Assembly: GCA_018857735.1 (NCBI GenBank)
Contig: JABMCL010002055.1
Coordinates: forward strand, 1,260,001-1,324,000
Source of the DNA: Alviniconcha marisindica
Lineage: Eukaryota; Mollusca; Gastropoda; Provannidae
Direction of reading: 5' to 3'
Length of the DNA stretch: 64,000 bases
Part shown: piece by piece, positions 14,901 to 28,416 of the stretch
Position numbering within the stretch: position 1 is the first letter of the stretch
How the letters are laid out: every line of letters begins with the position of its first letter
Notes under the pieces: generated by a model
What the model was told of the DNA's origin: nothing
Seen by the model: the letters and a program-made list of their open reading frames with translations, nothing else
Database searches by the model: none
Position numbers and translations under genes: made by a program

Positions 14901-17685
14901 ATGCTTTGAGACTGTAAGGGTGGGGTGGTGGCACAGCTGGATGCTTTGAGACTGTAAGGGTGGCTGGGTGGCACAGCTGGATGCTTTGAGACTGTAAGGG
15001 TGGGTAGTTGGCACAGCTGGATGCTTTGAGACTGTAAGGGTGGCTGGGTGGCACAGCTGGATGCTTTGAGACTGTAAGGGTGGGGTGGTGGCACAGCTGG
15101 ATGCTTTGAGACTCTGTAAGGGTGTGGTAGTGGCACAGCTGGATGCTTTGAGACTGTAAGGGTGGGGTGGTGGCACAGCTAGATGCTTTGAGACTCTGTA
15201 AGGGTGGGGTAGTGGCACAGCTGGATGCTTTGAGACTGTAAGGGTGGGGTGGTGGCAAAGCTGGATGCTTTGAGACTGTAAGGGTGGGGGAGGTGGCACA
15301 GCTGGATGCTTTGAGACTGTAAGGGTGGGTAGGTGGCACAGCTGGATGCTTTGAGACTGTAAGGGTGGGGTGGTGGCACAGCTGGATGCTTTGAGACTGT
15401 AAGGGTGGGGTGGTGGCACAGCTGGATGCTTTGAGACTGTAAGGGTGGGTGGTGGCACAGCTGGATGCTTTGAGACTGTAAGGGTGGGGTGGTGGCACAG
15501 CTGGATGCTTTGAGACTGTAAGGGTGGGGTGGTGGCAAAGCTAGATGCTTTGAGACTGTAAGGGTGGGGTAGTGGCACAGCTGGATGCTTTGAGACTGTA
15601 AGGGTGGGGTGGTGGCAAAGCTGGATGCTTTGAGACTGTAAGGGTGGGTAGGTGGCACAGCTGGATGCTTTGAGACTGTAAGGGTGGGTAGGTGGCACAG
15701 CTGGATGCTTTGAGACTGTAAGGGTGGGGTGGTGGCAAAGCTGGATGCTTTGAGACTGTAAGGGTGGGGTGGTGGCACAGCTAGATGCTTTGAGACTGTA
15801 GGGTGGGGTAGTGGCACAGCTGGATGCTTTGAGACTGTAAGGGTGGGGTAGTGGCACAGCTGGATGCTTTGAGACTGTAAGGGTGGGGTGGTGGCACAGC
15901 TGGATGCTTTGAGACTGTAAGGGTGGGGTGGTGGCACAGCTAGATGCTTTGAGACTGTAAGGGTGGGTAGGTGGCACAGCTGGATGCTTTGAGACTGTAA
16001 GGGTGGCTGGGTGGCACAGCTGGATGCTTTGAGACTGTAAGGGTGGGGTGGTGTCACAGCTGGATGCTTTAAGACTGTAAGGGTGGGGTGGTGGCACAGC
16101 TGGATGCTTTGAGACTGTAAGGGTGGGGTGGTGGCACAGCTGGATGCTTTGAGACTGTAAGGGTGGGGTGGTGGCACAGCTGGATGCTTTGAGACTGTAA
16201 GGGTGGGGTGGTGGCAAAGCTGGATGCTTTGAGACTGTAAGGGTGGGGTGGTGGCACAGCTGGATGCTTTGAGACTGTAAGGGTGGGGTGGTGGCAAAGC
16301 TAGGGTGCTTTGAGACTGTAAGGGTGGGTGGTGGCACAGCTGGATGCTTTGAGACTGTAAGGGTGGGGTGGTGGCAAAGCTGGATGCTTTGAGACTGTAA
16401 GGGTGGGTAGGTGGCACAGCTGGATGCTTTGAGACTGTAAGGGTGGGTGGTGGCAAAGCTGGATGCTTTGAGACTGTAAGGGTGGGGTGGTGGCACAGCT
16501 GGATGCTTTGAGACTGTAAGGGTGGGGTGGTGGCACAGCTAGGGTGCTTTGAGACTGTAAGGGTGGGGTGGTGGCACAGCTGGATGCTTTGAGACTGTAA
16601 GGGTGGGGTGGTGGCAAAGCTAGGGTGCTTTGAGACTGTAAGGGTGGGGTGGTGGCACAGCTGGATGCTTTGAGACTGTAAGGGTGGGGTGGTGGCAAAG
16701 CTAGATGCTTTGAGACTGTAAGGGTGGGGTGGTGGCACAGCTGGATGCTTTGAGACTGTAAGGGTGGGGTGGTGGCACAGCTAGATGCTTTGCGACTGTA
16801 AGGGTGGGGATGGTGGCACAGCTGGATGCTTTGAGACTTAAGGGTGGGGTGGTGGCACAGCTGGATGCTTTGAGACTGTAAGGGTGGGGTGGTGGCACAA
16901 GCTGGATGCTTTGAGACTGTAAGGGTGGGGTAGTGGCACAGCTGGATGCTTTGAGACTGTAAGGGTGGGGTGGTGGCAAAGCTAGATGCTTTGAGACTGT
17001 AAGGGTGGGGTGGTGGCAAAGCTGGATGCTTTGAGACTGTAAGGGTGGGGTGGTGGCAAAACTGGATGCTTTGAGACTGTAAGGGTGGGGTAGTGGCACA
17101 GCTGGATGCTTTGAGACTGTAAGGGTGGGGTGGTGGCACAGCTGGATGCTTTGAGACTGTAAGGGTAGGGTGGTGGCAAAGCTGGATGCTTTGAGACTGT
17201 AAGGGTGGGGTAGTGGCACAGCTGGATGCTTTGAGACTGTAAGGGTGGGGTGGTGGCAAAGCTGGATGCTTTGAGACTGTAAGGGTGGGATGGTGGCACA
17301 GCTGGATGCTTTGAGACTGTAAGGGTGGGGTGGTGGCAAAGCTGGATGCTTTGAGACTGTAAGGGTGGGTAGGTGGCATAGCTGGATGCTTTGAGACTGT
17401 AAGGGTGGGTAGGTGGCAAAGCTAGATGCTTTGAGACTGTAAGGGTGGGATGGTGGCACAGCTGGATGCTTTGAGACTGTAAGGGTGGGTAGGTGGCACA
17501 GCTAGATGCTTTGAGACTCTTTCAAAAATTCACACACCCAGCATTCATGCGGAAATTGAAAGTAATGAAAGATCTTTTTTCACAGTGTCTGCCTTTAAAA
17601 AGCTCTGAGTGTCTTACAAAGTAAATGACTTGGGAGGTGGGGAACAAATATGTATATGAGAGTAAACTCACAGAGGCGCATATAT

Positions 17686-17741
<56 letters not shown>

Positions 17742-20700
17742 TGTTCAGGGTTGAGGAGATTTGTTTTGAGAGATCATTTGGTTTCCATGGTTGACTATCA
17801 TCTACTGGGTTACACCCAGAGCCTCCCAAAACAGTTTTGCTGTTGTGGGCTAGTGTTTTATCTCCTATAATACAGTGCATGAGGGCCATTTAGTGCTGGG
17901 CTTTTCACTGGATTGTCTTGTCATTGTGAAAGAACTGGCTGATTTCCAATCATTAGAAACCACTCGGCTGGGGTCCTGAAAAAAGTGGGATGCTCACAGT
18001 GGGTTTCGCTGTAATGAGACCATTGGCATATTGACAGATATTTGTTTATAGCACAAACCCGTACAAAACTCCAAGCTTCTCACTGGAGCTCACAGGCACA
18101 CGAAGGCAAACAAGCATAAAACCCAAACATAAAAGCGGATCATAAAAGTGCATGTATATGTTAAAGAGACCAAATACACCCCTGCATCAAAATTCAGCTG
18201 AGGAAATGAGTCAGCAGAACACTGACAAAGGTCACAGGCATCAGATTTTTCCATCAGCAGACAGAATGCAATCAACTGAGGAGCAGCAGGGGTCATTCAT
18301 GAAAAGAAGACACACACAAAAAAAATTAAGTTAATGTATATTCAAGTACTTTCAAGGGCATTTGGGGTGAGGGTAGAGATTTGTGAATTTCTGTCAGCGC
18401 TGATTTTTTCGAATCTGATGTGTGAGATCATCTGCAACAGATCCAGGACCTGACGGAGCAGCTGCAGGCACGCATAGAGAGCCAGATGCTGATGCACCAG
18501 CAGACGCGGGAGCTGCAGCAGTCCCTGGAGGAGCGGGAGCTCAGCGCGCAGGACCTGCGGGTGTGGATCAACACGCTGGAGCGAGAGCTGGACCAGCGGG
18601 GAGACACTGAGGAACAGCTCAAAGGTCAGGCTCGCCATTCACTTGGTGCCTTTTCTCTTGTGTCGGGGCCTTGCTGTTGCTGTGTGGTTGCTGCTTTGAT
18701 TTCTGGTGGTCTTGGTGCAGTGGTGTTCCGCAGGTGTTACTTTTGCAGGATGGGGTGGTTTGTGTGGCTTTTGTGTGTGCGTTTTTGCAGGATAATGAAG
18801 TGAAAGTGGAGGACAATTCTGAAAGAGGTGGTGGAATTTTGATAGACTTTATCATCATTTTTCTGCTCAGCCCACCCTGAATTTGTTATGCTGGGGGAGG
18901 GATGGAAGCAGGAAAGGGGGGCAGGGGGCTATAAGGCATATGCATAAATATCCCTTGGTCACGTCAAGGAGTTACTACTCCATACAAAGAAAAGAGATAT
19001 TAATGAGTAACTTCACTGATGAGCTGTCGGCAGTTCAACTTTCCATCGCCCCTGCAAAGTGGTCCATTTCGCTGCACGGTTCTGGACCAGAGTGTTGTCT
19101 GGGTTTAACCACCTATGAACCGTCGTGACCAGAACTGTTCCGTTGGCATCCTCACCAGGTCGCATTCAGAACCTGGAGCGTCGACTCACCGTTGGCGAGA
19201 TCGACGCCCAGTCGGACAAGCCCTCGTCGCCAGTTCTCACCCCGCGCCCTGACTCTCCCAGTTCACTTCCGCTGTCACCGGCTCGCCCTTCCCTTCACCG
19301 ACGTGAGAGCCGAATCTCCCTTGAGGACGAGCTGAGGAGGTCTCGGCAAGCTGAGGAAGTGAGCTCTATGTTTACATTTGTTTTCTCTCTGACCAGTTCT
19401 TTCTTTCTTTCTGTCAGTTTCTGCTCAGCTGGAGGCTTTATTTTTTATTGTTGGCACTTTTGTGCCGGGGAGGTGGTGGTGGTGGGTGGGTAGGGGGAGG
19501 TCCCATCTGTACTGTTCCCTCCAGTCTCATGTATAGGAATAATAGCACAGAAATTTGGGGCATTCCACACACCCTGCTCACTGCATTGTCTCAGTTTCAA
19601 CTTAAGGTTGTTGATGATCCTGTGCCTGTCACATCACCCGTTTAAAGGTGCAGCACTATCACTTTGGGGGTGAGATCAGAAAAGAACCCCTCCAACATTG
19701 ACTGCACTCCACAACATGCCACTGTGGCTTTGCCTGAAACTTCCCTGTTTGAAGTGACAAGCAAAGGGACTCATAGCATATGGCCTGTGAAATAGTAATG
19801 GACGAATGGAATATGACCTGTTGCATAGCAATGAGCTAATAGACTATGACCTGTGTCATAGCAGTGGACTAATGGAAAATGATGTGTGAAACAGTAATGG
19901 ACTAATGGAATATGACCTGTGACATAGTAATGGATGAATAGAATATGAAATGGACTAATGGAATGTGACCTGTGACATAGTAGTGGACTAATGGAATATG
20001 AGCTGAGGCATAGTTAAACTATGACAACAGCAATCCAGTCTGGGAATGCTGCTTTTGCCAGTGGCGTCCACAAGCAGGTATTGGATAGAGGAACGTACAG
20101 CAGCTGATGACCTGTAAAAACCACGATGCAGCATGGCTTTATTGCTGTTTTGGCTGGAGTGTCCCACCTGTAAATGGGACAGAGAGAAATGATTGGTGAC
20201 GTTTAGACGCGAACTACAACACAACCTGTGTGATTGCTTCTGTGGTGAGAAAGAGCACTCTTCCTTGAGATTTTTGACCCTGAGTGGTTGACAGGATCTT
20301 TAAATCTAAGAACTAAGTCCTTAATAATTGAGACAAAGACAGTCTGGAAGCTGAGACCATGACCAGCATGACTGCTCATTTGTGAGGAGTACCCTTCCTA
20401 GAGAAGTTGATGGAACAAAGACGGATCATTTTTTGTACTAACAGTGCAGCCTGTAACTGATCCTGTGGCAGGTACACTCTTTGTAAACACTGGAAGGAAA
20501 ACAATCAGGCAGTGACACGTCTACATAGCCTGTCTGCTACTGTATATAGACACTAACTACACGGCCTGTGTGACTGCTGCTGTATATAGACACTAACTAC
20601 ACGGCCTGTGTGACCGCTACTGTATATAGACACCAACTACACAGCCTGTGTGACTGCTGCTGTGTATAGACACTAACTACACAGCCTGTGTGACTGCTGC

Positions 20701-23700
20701 TGTATATAGACACTAACTACACAGCCTGTGTGACTGCTGCTGTATATAGACACCAACTACACAGCCTGTGTGACTGCTGCTGTATATAGACACCAACTAC
20801 ACAGCCTGTGTGACTGCTGCTGTATATAGACACCAACTACACAGCCTGTGTGACTGCTGGTGTATATAGACACCAACTACACAGCCTGTGTGACTGCTAC
20901 TGTATATAGACACTAACTACACAGCCTGTGTGACTGCTGCTGTATATAGACACTAACTACACAGCCTGTGTGACTGACACTAACTACACAGCCTGTGTGA
21001 CTGCTGCTGTAATAGACCCCACACTGTGTGACTGCTGCTGTATATAGACACCAACTACACGGCCTGTGTGACTGCTGCTGTATATAGACACCAACTACAC
21101 AGCCTGTGTGACTGCTGCTGTATATAGACACCAACTACACAGCCTTTGATCTTAAGACCTCCCTGTGTGACTGCTACTGTATATAGACACTAACTACACA
21201 GCCTGTGTGACTGCTGCTGTATATAGACACTAACTACACAGCCTGTGTGACTGCTGCTGTATATAGACACTAACTACACAGCCTGTGTGACTGCTGCTGT
21301 ATATAGACACTAACTACACAGCCTGTGTGACTGCTGCTATATATAGACACTAACTACACAGCCTGTGTGACTGCTGCTATATATAGACACTAACTACACA
21401 GCCTGTGTGACTGCTGCTGTATATAGACACTAACTACACAGCCTGTGTGACTGCTGCTATATATAGACACTAACTACACAGCCTGTGTGACTGCTACTGT
21501 ATATAGACACTAACTACACGGCCTGTGTGACTGCTGCTATGTCAGGAGCTGGTCCATGAGAAGGACGCCCTGCAGAAGAGAGTGCAAGAGCAGCTGCTGC
21601 AGATCTCAGCGCTGCGCAACCAGCTGGACGAGATGCGACACTGGACGGGACCCACCGACCCCAACACCAGTGCAGCTTCTGCTGCCGATCTGCGCGACCA
21701 GCTGGATACAGAGCGGGAGAAGCTGGAGAAGAAAGAGGAAGAGGTGGTGATGACTGTTGCGTGTGTGTGTGTGTGTGTGTGAGCGCGCCCTGTAATGACA
21801 GTTTGGGGGGGGGGGGCCTGTGTTTTCTGTAACATGTGGGGTTGTTTTTTTTGTTTTTTTTTGGGGGGGGGGGGGGGGGTACCCTGCAATGAGTGTTTGG
21901 GTGTGGTGGTGAGTGTTTGGGTATGGTGATGGGTGGTTGGGTGCGGTGGTGAGTGTTTGGGTGTAGTGGTGGTGAATGGGTGTGGTGGTGCCCTGTAATG
22001 AGTGTTTTGGTGTGGTGTGAGTGTTTTGGTGTGGTGTGAGTGTTTGGGTGTGGTAATGAGTGTTTGCGTGTGGTGGTGAGTGGGTGTGGTGGTGAGTGTT
22101 TGGGTGGGAAGATGCCCTGTAATGAGTGTCTTGGTGTAGTGATGAGTGTTTGGGTGTGGTAGTGAGTGTTTGGGTGTGGTAATGAGTGTTTGGGTGTGGT
22201 GGTGAGTGTTTGGGTGTGGTGATGAGTGTTTGGGTGTGGTGGTGAGTGTTTGGGTGTGGTGATGAGTGGGTGTGGTAATGAGTGTTTGGGTGTGGTGGTG
22301 AGTGTTTGGGTGTGGTAGTGAGTGTTTGGGTGTGGTAATGAGTGTTTGGGTGTGGTGATGAGTGGGTGTGGTAATGAGTGTTTGGGTGTGGTAATGAGTG
22401 TTTGGGTGTGGTAGTGAGTGTTTGGGTGTGGTGATGAGTGGGTGTGGTAATGAGTGTTTGGGTGTGGTAATGAGTGTTTGGGTGTGGTAATGAGTGTTTG
22501 GGTGTGGTGATGAGTGGATGTGGTAATGAGTGTTTGGGTGTGGTAATGAGTGTTTGGGTGTGGTGATGAGTGGATGTGGTAATGAGTGTTTGGGTGTGGT
22601 AATGAGTGTTTGGGTGTGGTAATGAGTGTTTGGGTGTGGTAGTGAGTGTTTGGGTATGGTGGTTCCCAGCTGAGCAAACTGAAGGCGGAGCAGGAAGGGC
22701 TGGAACAGGAGGTGGAGCAGAGGCGGCAGGAGGTGGAGCAGCTGAAGCAGCAGCTGCAGGACTCGGCGCTGACCGCTCAACGCCTGGGGCAGCTGGAGGA
22801 GGAGAGAGAGGCCCTGCAGGTGGGCAAGAGGCTGCCCTCCTCTTTGTTTTCTCTCCTCTGTCACTCTTGCTCTTTTGTTTGTTTGTTTGTCGTGGCGTTT
22901 TTTTTTCTGTCTGTCTGTTTCTGCCTGTGTGTTTCTCTCTCCATCTCTTCCTCTCTCTTTAACACCCCCCCTCCCCCTCCACACACACAATCACACATAC
23001 CCTACCCTCCCTACACACACACACACACACTTGTTAGTTCATCTCCCTCCCTTTGTCCCTTTCTCTCACTCTCTCTTCTCTTCTCTTCTCTCTCTCTCTC
23101 TCTTTGTTTGTGTGTCTTCCCCATTGTTTCTGCCAGTCAATCAGTTGGTCTGTCTGTACCTCTCTCCTCACAACCTCCCGCTCTTCTGTCTGTGTTTGTC
23201 TTTCTTCCTTTGCGTCTCTCTTTTCTGTCTCTGTTAGTTCATCTCCTTCTGTTTCTCTCACTGTTTGTCTGTCTTCCCCACTGTTTGTCTTTCTTCCTTC
23301 GCCTCTCTCTTTTCTGTCTCTGTTAGTTCATCTCCTTCTGTTTCTCTCACTCTGTTTGTCTGTCTTCCCCACTGTTTGTCTTTCTTCCTTTGCGTCTCTC
23401 TTTTCTGTCTCTGTTAGTTCATCTCCTTCTGTTTCTCTCACTCTGTTTGTCTGTCTTCCCCACTGTTTGTCTTTCTTCCTTCGCTTCTCTCTTTTCTGTC
23501 TCTGTTAGTTCATCTCCTTCTGTTTCTCTCACTCTGTTTGTCTGTCTTCCCCACTGTTTGTCTTTCTTCCTTCGCTTCTCTCTTTTCTGTCTCTGTTAGT
23601 TCATCTCCTTCTGTTTCTCTCACTCTGTTTGTCTGTCTTCCCCACTGTTTGTCTTTCTTCCTTCGCTTCTCTCTTTTCTGTCTCTGTTAGTTCATCTCCT

Positions 23701-26700
23701 TCTGTTTCTCTCACTCTGTTTGTCTGTCTTCCCCACTGTTTGTCTTTCTTCCTTTGCCTCTCTCTTTTCTGTCTCGGTTAGTTCATCTCCTTCTGTTTCT
23801 CTCACTCTGTCTGTCTTCCCCATTGTTTGTCTTTCTTCCTTCACCTCTCTGTTTTCTGTCTCTGTTAGTTCATCTCCTTCTATTTCTCTCACTCTGTTTG
23901 TCTGTCTTCCCCACTGTCTCTGTCTGTCAGTCTGTCTGCACCTGTCGCCTTCCTCCTCCCATCTACGCCCCTTCGTCTGTATCCATCTGCCTGTCTCCCC
24001 CTCCTTTTCTGTCTCCGTGTGTTAGTTCATCTGCCTCTCTTTCTCTCCCTCTCTTTCTCTTGTCTCTCTCTGTCCATCTCCCCCACTGTCTGTGCACGTG
24101 TCGCTCAGTCTGTACCTCACACCCTCATCATCAACCCCTTTTTTTCTGTGTTCATCATTCTGCCTACCCCTCCCTCTTTTTCTCTGTTCTCTCTCTCTCT
24201 CTCTCTCTCTCTTCCTCTTTCTCTGCTCTCTCTCTGTGTCTCTCCCCCTCTCTGTCTGTCTGTCCCCCCCATCCCCGTTAAAGTTTGTTCCTCAGACATA
24301 GCATTCTTATCTTCCTTCATCAGACTCGCATCGCTGAGCTGTCCAATGCTGGTCCCTTCCCTCCTGAACTTCTGGATGATAAAAACGCTGAGATTGAAGA
24401 ACTGCGCCAGCAGCTGTTGAAAACAGAGGTTTGGTGGCATTTGGATTGCATGAAGTGACTGATGCATGGGGCTTTGTGGCTTTGAAGTGAGGGGACAGCC
24501 ACTGGGCTTTGGGGCTGAAATGTGACTGGGTTTGAATAATCATTTCATGGACTGGTTTTGTGTGCTTGCTAGTAAAAGGTGTTTACCGGTAACAAATAAC
24601 TCCCTTTGTCATATATTTGGATGATGCTTGATGTTACTGTTTCAGGTTTACATTTTGTGTGTTTGGATTTGTTGTTAATTCTTGACAGTGCATCATATGA
24701 GTGTGAAAATTGTGAATGTTACTACCAACCAGTAAATGAACTACCAACCAATAAATGGCCCAGGCAACTTGTACCCACCCCATACCCATAATTCCCAGTA
24801 ATCAGAGTGTGGTTGAATTGTTCACCCATTTACTGATACCAATCTTGGATTTTACATTTGTATATATTGTGTTGTCAATACTGCTTACAAATAATTCAGT
24901 ATTGGGTCTGAGACTTAATCAGCATTTGTATTGTTTGTGTTGTTGCTGTTGTCCTTTAAAAAAAATTAAAAAAACATTGTGTACCTACTAACTGCTAACA
25001 TTTGAGGATGTGAAAACTGTGCAGACTGACCTTGGATCCGTGCAAGCGCAGCTGAAAGAGAAAGAAGAGTTGGTGTCGGATCTGCAAGATACGGTGCACA
25101 GTTTGCAACGGGGCGAGTCGTGTCTCGACGTCTCGCTCTCTTTCAATGAGCCTGTCCCTCTAAATGCCTCATTTACTGAACGGGTCAGTTGGCAGGACGT
25201 TCTATCCCTTCCATATTTTGTTTCTTGTTAGATTAGCAGTAGTTTGATGTTGTGGATGATAAGTAAAACTGGGCAAGGGGGATAAGTAAAACTGGGCAAG
25301 GGGGCTGGGTCAGTTGACGTTTACAGACACACATGTCTTCGAGAAAGAGAACTGCTGCGAATGTGTAAGAGAAAGGCTTTGCCGTTGATTGCTTCAGAAT
25401 CTCTAGGACGGACAAAGTACCAAGCGTTTAACCCTTTGCCGGCCAAAGAATCTGTGCTGCTGCAGTAGTGTGCTTTCAGGACTAGTCTCACAGAAAGGGT
25501 AAACTCACCAGAAGCGTCCACTTTGAGAGTGTTTTTCCACCTGAGACTGCATGAAGTCAGAATTTCATGCAGGACAAAACATTTCATCCTGGTGTTTAGC
25601 ATAGAACCTGTAGGCATGATTACTATGAGGTGACTTGGTGTTGAGTACAGAGCCTGAAGGCGTGATTACTATGAGGTGACTTGGTGTTGAGTACAGAGCC
25701 TGAAGGCGTGATTACTATGAGATGACTTGGGGTTGAGTACAGAGCCTGAAGGCATGATTACTATGAGATGACTTGGGGTTGAGTACAGAGCCTGAAGGCG
25801 TGATTACTTTGAGATGACTTGGGGTTGAGTACAGAGCCTGAAGGCGTGATTACTATGAGATGACTTGGGGTTGAGTACAGAGCCTGAAGGCGTAATTACT
25901 ATGAGATGACTTGGTGTTGAGTACAGAGCCTGAAGGCGTAATTACTATGAGATGACTTGGTGTTGAGTACAGAGCCTGAAGGCGTAATTACTATGAGATG
26001 ACTTGGGGTTGAGTACAGAGCCTGAAGGCGTAATTACTATGAGATGACTTGGGGTTGAGTACAGAGCCTGAAGGCGTGATTACTATGAGATGACTTGGGG
26101 TTGAGTACAGAGCCTGAAGGCGTGATTACTATGAGATGATTTGGTGTTGAGTATAGAGCCTGAAGGCGTGATTACTATGAGATGACTTGGGGTTGAGTAC
26201 AGAGCCTGAAGGCGTGATTACTATGAGATGATTTGGTGTTGAGTATAGAGCCTGAAGGCATGATCGCTATGAGGTGTCTTGTTGCTGAGTAAGCTTGATT
26301 GAAGGGGTGATGACTATGAGAAGACTAGGTGCCGAGCATTGCGCCTGAAGGCACAAACTGGTGTATAACTTGCTTACACAAGGTGGGGCTTGGTTGCGCT
26401 TGCAGTTGCAAGAGGAGGAACGGCCATCCTCTGTGGTCAGTACTACAGTGCACGGAACTGCTACACCATTCCTTTCCTCTCCTCTTGCAGCCATTCTCTC
26501 CTGCACACGCTAAAGTGCAGGCAACAGTATAAAAAATATTTAAAAAAATAAAAAAATTGTACGTGTTCTAACTGATGTGCTTGCCTATAACAGGTTCATA
26601 GCGTCAGCGGCTCTGTGTACTGACCTTTGCGCACACAGGTGTGATGTGAAAGCAGCTGGTGTCTGAAACTTTCAGGAAAACAAATACTTTTGCCAGTAGC

Positions 26701-28349
26701 CTGTTCGTAACAATGTTGTGTACATATAATCCCTGTTATGCAGGGGGCTAAATTTTCAAAGAGCGTTGTGGTTTTGGATCTTAGTCAATTATTTCTCTGC
26801 AGCGTGGCAAAGAATAGATTCACAGTGGAAAGCATTTCTTCCAGTAGCAGACGCTGAAATAGCAGTTGTTTTGAAGCGGCTCCACTGTTGAGTGTTGCCA
26901 GAGGAAGGAAAGGTGGTGTATACGCTGTGCAGTTCTGGTTGTGCGCAGTTTAACCAAGTGTGGTGTCTGTGTGTACTAGTCTATTAACCAACTTTGATAT
27001 ATCATATCTTATTTTTCTACTAGTCAGGTTTTCAGTATTTTAACTTTTATATCACATCTTATTTTTCTACCAGTCAGGTTTTCAATATTTTCTTCCTGCT
27101 TATCTTTCATAACTATATTCTTATCCTGGACTTGTTGTAAACTCATTTTTCTGCAAAATATTTGGAACTAGAAGTGTTTAGAAGATTTTTTGTAATCCTT
27201 ATATAGACCTCTACGCTTTACCATTACCTTTCAAATGTTTACTGGTAGATGTAAGTTGTAACTGATGAAGATTTTTAGATAACATTTTGCTTACACGTGT
27301 CTCTAAAACTCTCAACATAAACATAATTTTTGTTCTGTTTGCTTTTTTTATTTTTTTAAAGAGATATTCTTGGGGATCTTTTTCTGGGTTGTAGTTTTAT
27401 TTTGTTGACAGTCACAATCTTTTTTTATATACTTTCTTCACATCTTCTTGGACTTCTTTTGATTTTTCTACCTAATTTGGTTGTTAGGGTAACATACTGG
27501 CTGTTAGAATGTTATTCTTGTGAGGTAAGGAAAGGAACTGTGTGAACGTCATGGCGGTTTAAGGATGTGGCTGTTGTTTGTGACATGGCTTACAATGAAA
27601 TGCAAAATTTGGAGAGAGAGAAATTCACCTGTCAGCATAGTCAGGATGTATGAACTTGAGCAGTTGTGTGTCTTGTTTTACCTGGAGGTGACCCAGAGCA
27701 GTCGACAGGATGTTAAAATCCAAGAACTGACTAACTGACATGTTGTGGACAAGAAGTTGAATACCTGTGCCAAAAACAACAACCAAGTAACAGAATGTAT
27801 AAGATTGTATTTCAACTTAGATAATTTATGTGATAGTGTTTTAGCCTTTTTCTCTTTTTGCTTCTCTCGTTATACCTGTTTTATACATTTCAACCACATG
27901 TACACCTATTATGTCAGCTACAGCCATTAATGTAAACTACACACTCTTATTGTTAACCCATTTCACTTTCTCGTTTTATTCTCTTTTTTCAGTTTTATTT
28001 CTTTCTTTGTAAAATCTCTTCCCGCAGTCTCCCTCTCTGATTCTTGGTTAAGTCTAGTGTGCATGTTTTGGGGTTAAGGATGGGTTGATGATGCAGGTGG
28101 TGGATAGTAGGGACTGATGATGGGTTAATGCTTGGGATGGTGGTTGGTAGGGTTAGTATGAACTCACTAACTGGAAAGCAGGAAAAATTCACAGTTTACC
28201 TTTGGCAGAATTGTTTGTGTTTGCATGGAGAGAGTCACTTGTTAGTCTGCACCAACTGATGAGATTGTTTTATGTGTGTGAGATTTATTTTATGTGTGTT
28301 TGTGTGTGTGTGTGGATGTGGTGTGTGTGTGTGTGTGTGGATGTGGTGT

Positions 28350-28416
<67 letters not shown>

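Noticed and set aside
14115..17459. Very long minus-strand open frames (up to 793 codons) with a 40-residue period
   Set aside because: They arise because the 40-bp minisatellite has no stop in any minus-strand frame. All three frames stay open, there is no independent start or splice logic, and the short non-repeat end is antisense to exon 8.
21514..22990. Minus-strand frames of 387 and 482 codons rich in THYHTQTL
   Set aside because: Antisense of a 19-20-bp GT-rich array flanked by the antisense of exons 11 and 12; the repeat explains the openness.
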